Origin: Lachnospiraceae bacterium
GTDB lineage: Bacteria; Bacillota_A; Clostridia; Lachnospirales; Lachnospiraceae
Length of the DNA: 7,505 nucleotides
Assembly: GCA_017390645.1 (NCBI GenBank)
Contig: JAFPAZ010000288.1
Coordinates: forward strand, 1 to 7,505
Reading direction: 5' to 3'
Part shown: positions 6,219 through 7,505 of the stretch, piece by piece
Numbering within the stretch: the stretch's first letter is position 1
Layout: each line of letters starts with the position of its first letter
Made by a program: the position numbers and the translations under genes
Notes under the pieces: generated by a model
The model's input: the letters and a program-made list of their open reading frames with translations, nothing else
Told to the model about the DNA's origin: nothing
The model's database searches: none

Positions 6219-6372
6219 TGAGAATATTGCATAATTTTTGAAAGTGTATATGCAAATTAAACAAAAGATTTTAAAATTCTTTGTTTATATATAATATGGT
6301 ATTTTGATTAAAAAAAGTGTATTATATAACCTAGCATTAAAGTAAACATAACCCAAGGAGGAGAAATATAAA
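6219..6372 (+). promoter_or_regulatory. AT-rich intergenic region with inverted repeat and promoter-like sequence upstream of the ABC ATPase
   Basis: This 154-base gap is very A+T-rich. A consensus -10 box TATAAT lies at 6290-6295 but lacks a good -35 at the right distance (GATTTT at 6267-6272). A second candidate is TTGATT 6304-6309 with TAACCT 6327-6332. An imperfect inverted repeat (6259-6286) sits just before the first -10 box. AAGGAGGAG at 6355-6363 is a very strong ribosome binding site for the ATG at 6373. No cre-like site was seen. No convincing terminator with a GC stem follows the gene ending at 6218. Confidence 0.4.
6259..6286. repeat. Imperfect inverted repeat before the ABC ATPase gene
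   Basis: AAACAAAAGA (6259-6268) and TCTTTGTTT (6278-6286) are reverse complements apart from one extra A, and flank a nine-base AT centre TTTTAAAAT. The repeat spans the -35 zone of the candidate TATAAT promoter, so it could be an operator. It could also be a weak AT-rich hairpin ending the upstream transcript, though no uninterrupted T run follows. Confidence 0.45.
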
Positions 6373-7485
6373 ATGGCAAGTTTATCTTTAAAGAATATTT
6401 ATAAAATCTATTCAAATGGATTTAATGCAGTAAAAGATTTCAACTTAGAAGTTGAAGATAAAGAATTCATCATCTTCGTAGGACCTTCAGGATGTGGTAA
6501 ATCTACTACACTTCGTATGATCGCTGGTTTGGAAGATATCAGTAAAGGTGAATTGTGGATTGGTGATAAGTTGGTAAATGACGTAGAACCAAAGGATAGA
6601 GATATCGCTATGGTATTCCAGAACTACGCATTGTATCCACATATGACAGTATATGATAATATGGCATTTGGTCTTAAGATTAAGAAAGTGCCAAAGGATA
6701 AGATTGATAAGCAAATTCATGAAGCTGCAAAGATTCTTGATATTGAACATTTGTTAGATCGTAAACCAAAGGCTTTATCCGGTGGTCAGAGACAGCGTGT
6801 TGCTATGGGACGTGCTATCGTTCGTGAACCTAAGGTATTCTTAATGGACGAGCCTTTATCAAACCTTGATGCAAAGTTAAGAGTTCAGATGCGTATCGAA
6901 ATTTCAAAGTTACATCAAAGATTACAAACAACTATCATTTATGTAACTCATGACCAGACAGAAGCTATGACACTTGGTACAAGAATCGTAGTATTGAAGG
7001 ATGGTATCATTCAACAGGTAGATACACCACAGAACTTATATGATAAGCCACAAAACTTATTCGTAGCAGGATTTATCGGTTCTCCGGCTATGAACTTCAT
7101 TGAATGTAAGGCTGTTAAGTCCGGTTCTGACATTTTATTAATGTTCGGTTCTCATTCTATTAAAGTTCCTGAAGGAAAGGCTATTAAGTTAATCGAAGGA
7201 AATTACATTGACAGAGATATTATCTTAGGTATCAGACCAGAAGATATCCATGATGAACAATTATTCATCGAATCTTCACCAGAAAGTGTAATCGATGCTA
7301 AGATTAATGTATACGAAATGTTAGGTGCTGAAGTTTACTTATACTTTAACATTGACCAGTTTGATATTACTGCAAGAGTTAACTCTCGTACTACTGCAAG
7401 ACCAGGAGATACTGTTCAGTTAGCATTCGACTTAAGTAAGATTCACTTATTCGATAAAGAGACTGAAAGAATTATCGTTAACTAA
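6373..7485 (+). CDS. ABC importer ATPase of the MsmK/UgpC/MalK (carbohydrate uptake, CUT1) type
   Basis: Cytoplasmic ATP-hydrolysing subunit that powers sugar uptake by binding-protein-dependent importers. The 370 residues match the family. The nucleotide-binding domain (about 1-235) has Walker A GPSGCGKST 37-45, the Q-loop VFQNYALYPHMTV with Q83, signature LSGGQRQR 135-142, Walker B VFLMDEP 155-161 with catalytic E160, D-loop SNLDA 163-167, and the switch His H193 in VTHDQTEAMT. GFIGSPAMNF (233-242) leads into the C-terminal TOBE/regulatory domain with GIRPEDI (286-292), typical of MsmK/UgpC/MalK. All catalytic residues are present. The ATG at 6373 is preceded by AAGGAGGAG. No permease or solute-binding gene adjoins it in the window, which fits an ATPase shared by several sugar transporters; the substrate cannot be told. 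Codon choice (many CGT, TTC, ATC, AAG) differs from the upstream genes and suggests high expression. Confidence 0.93.
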   Translation: MASLSLKNIYKIYSNGFNAVKDFNLEVEDKEFIIFVGPSGCGKSTTLRMIAGLEDISKGELWIGDKLVNDVEPKDRDIAMVFQNYALYPHMTVYDNMAFGLKIKKVPKDKIDKQIHEAAKILDIEHLLDRKPKALSGGQRQRVAMGRAIVREPKVFLMDEPLSNLDAKLRVQMRIEISKLHQRLQTTIIYVTHDQTEAMTLGTRIVVLKDGIIQQVDTPQNLYDKPQNLFVAGFIGSPAMNFIECKAVKSGSDILLMFGSHSIKVPEGKAIKLIEGNYIDRDIILGIRPEDIHDEQLFIESSPESVIDAKINVYEMLGAEVYLYFNIDQFDITARVNSRTTARPGDTVQLAFDLSKIHLFDKETERIIVN

Positions 7486-7505
7486 GAAATATAAAATATT
7501 TGTCG

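Noticed and set aside
1..7505. CRISPR array, insertion sequence, phage or toxin-antitoxin system
   Set aside because: No regularly spaced direct repeats, transposase or integrase motifs, flanking terminal repeats or small toxin-like gene pairs were seen. The genes are mostly conserved chromosomal functions.

Overview
The window looks like chromosomal core DNA from a low-GC Gram-positive Firmicute, most likely a Clostridia/Lachnospiraceae-type organism. Reasons: A+T-rich codon use, strong AGGAGG-like ribosome binding sites, the Bacillus/Clostridium gene order cysE-cysS-mrnC-rlmB-sigH, a Spo0H-type sigma factor, and a stand-alone MsmK/UgpC-type sugar-importer ATPase. All genes are on the + strand. 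The assignment is by eye; no database search was done.

Region 1 (1-3906) is a compact operon. It holds serine acetyltransferase (5' end cut off by the window), cysteinyl-tRNA synthetase, Mini-ribonuclease III, a 23S rRNA 2'-O-methyltransferase of the RlmB/TrmH family, and sigma-H. Gaps are 54, -16 (overlap), 16 and 21 bases. The operon links cysteine synthesis, Cys-tRNA charging, 23S rRNA maturation/modification and the transition-phase sigma factor. It resembles the B. subtilis cysE-sigH segment but has no yacP-like gene between rlmB and sigH.

Region 2 (3893-4038) is a tRNA-Thr(GGU) gene. Its promoter lies over the last codons of sigH, and an intrinsic terminator follows the tRNA at once. 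No separate sigH terminator is visible, so the operon mRNA probably reads through the tRNA and ends at the same terminator.

Region 3 (about 4075-6218) is a two-gene unit and the most unusual part. The first gene encodes a membrane-anchored LytR-CpsA-Psr (LCP) family protein with a C-terminal LytR_C domain, but the arginines expected in an active LCP phosphotransferase are largely missing. The second encodes a 216-residue protein with no obvious annotation. Its segment pattern follows WecG/TagA/CpsF glycosyltransferases from end to end, yet all the family's signature motifs are replaced. Together they look like two pseudo-enzymes derived from wall-polymer assembly families, possibly with a regulatory or scaffolding role. 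This is inference.

Region 4 (6219-7505) is an AT-rich 154-base intergenic stretch with an inverted repeat and promoter-like sequence, then a complete ABC-importer ATPase with a very strong ribosome binding site and codon use typical of high expression. No permease or binding-protein gene lies beside it within the window, which suggests an ATPase shared between several sugar importers.
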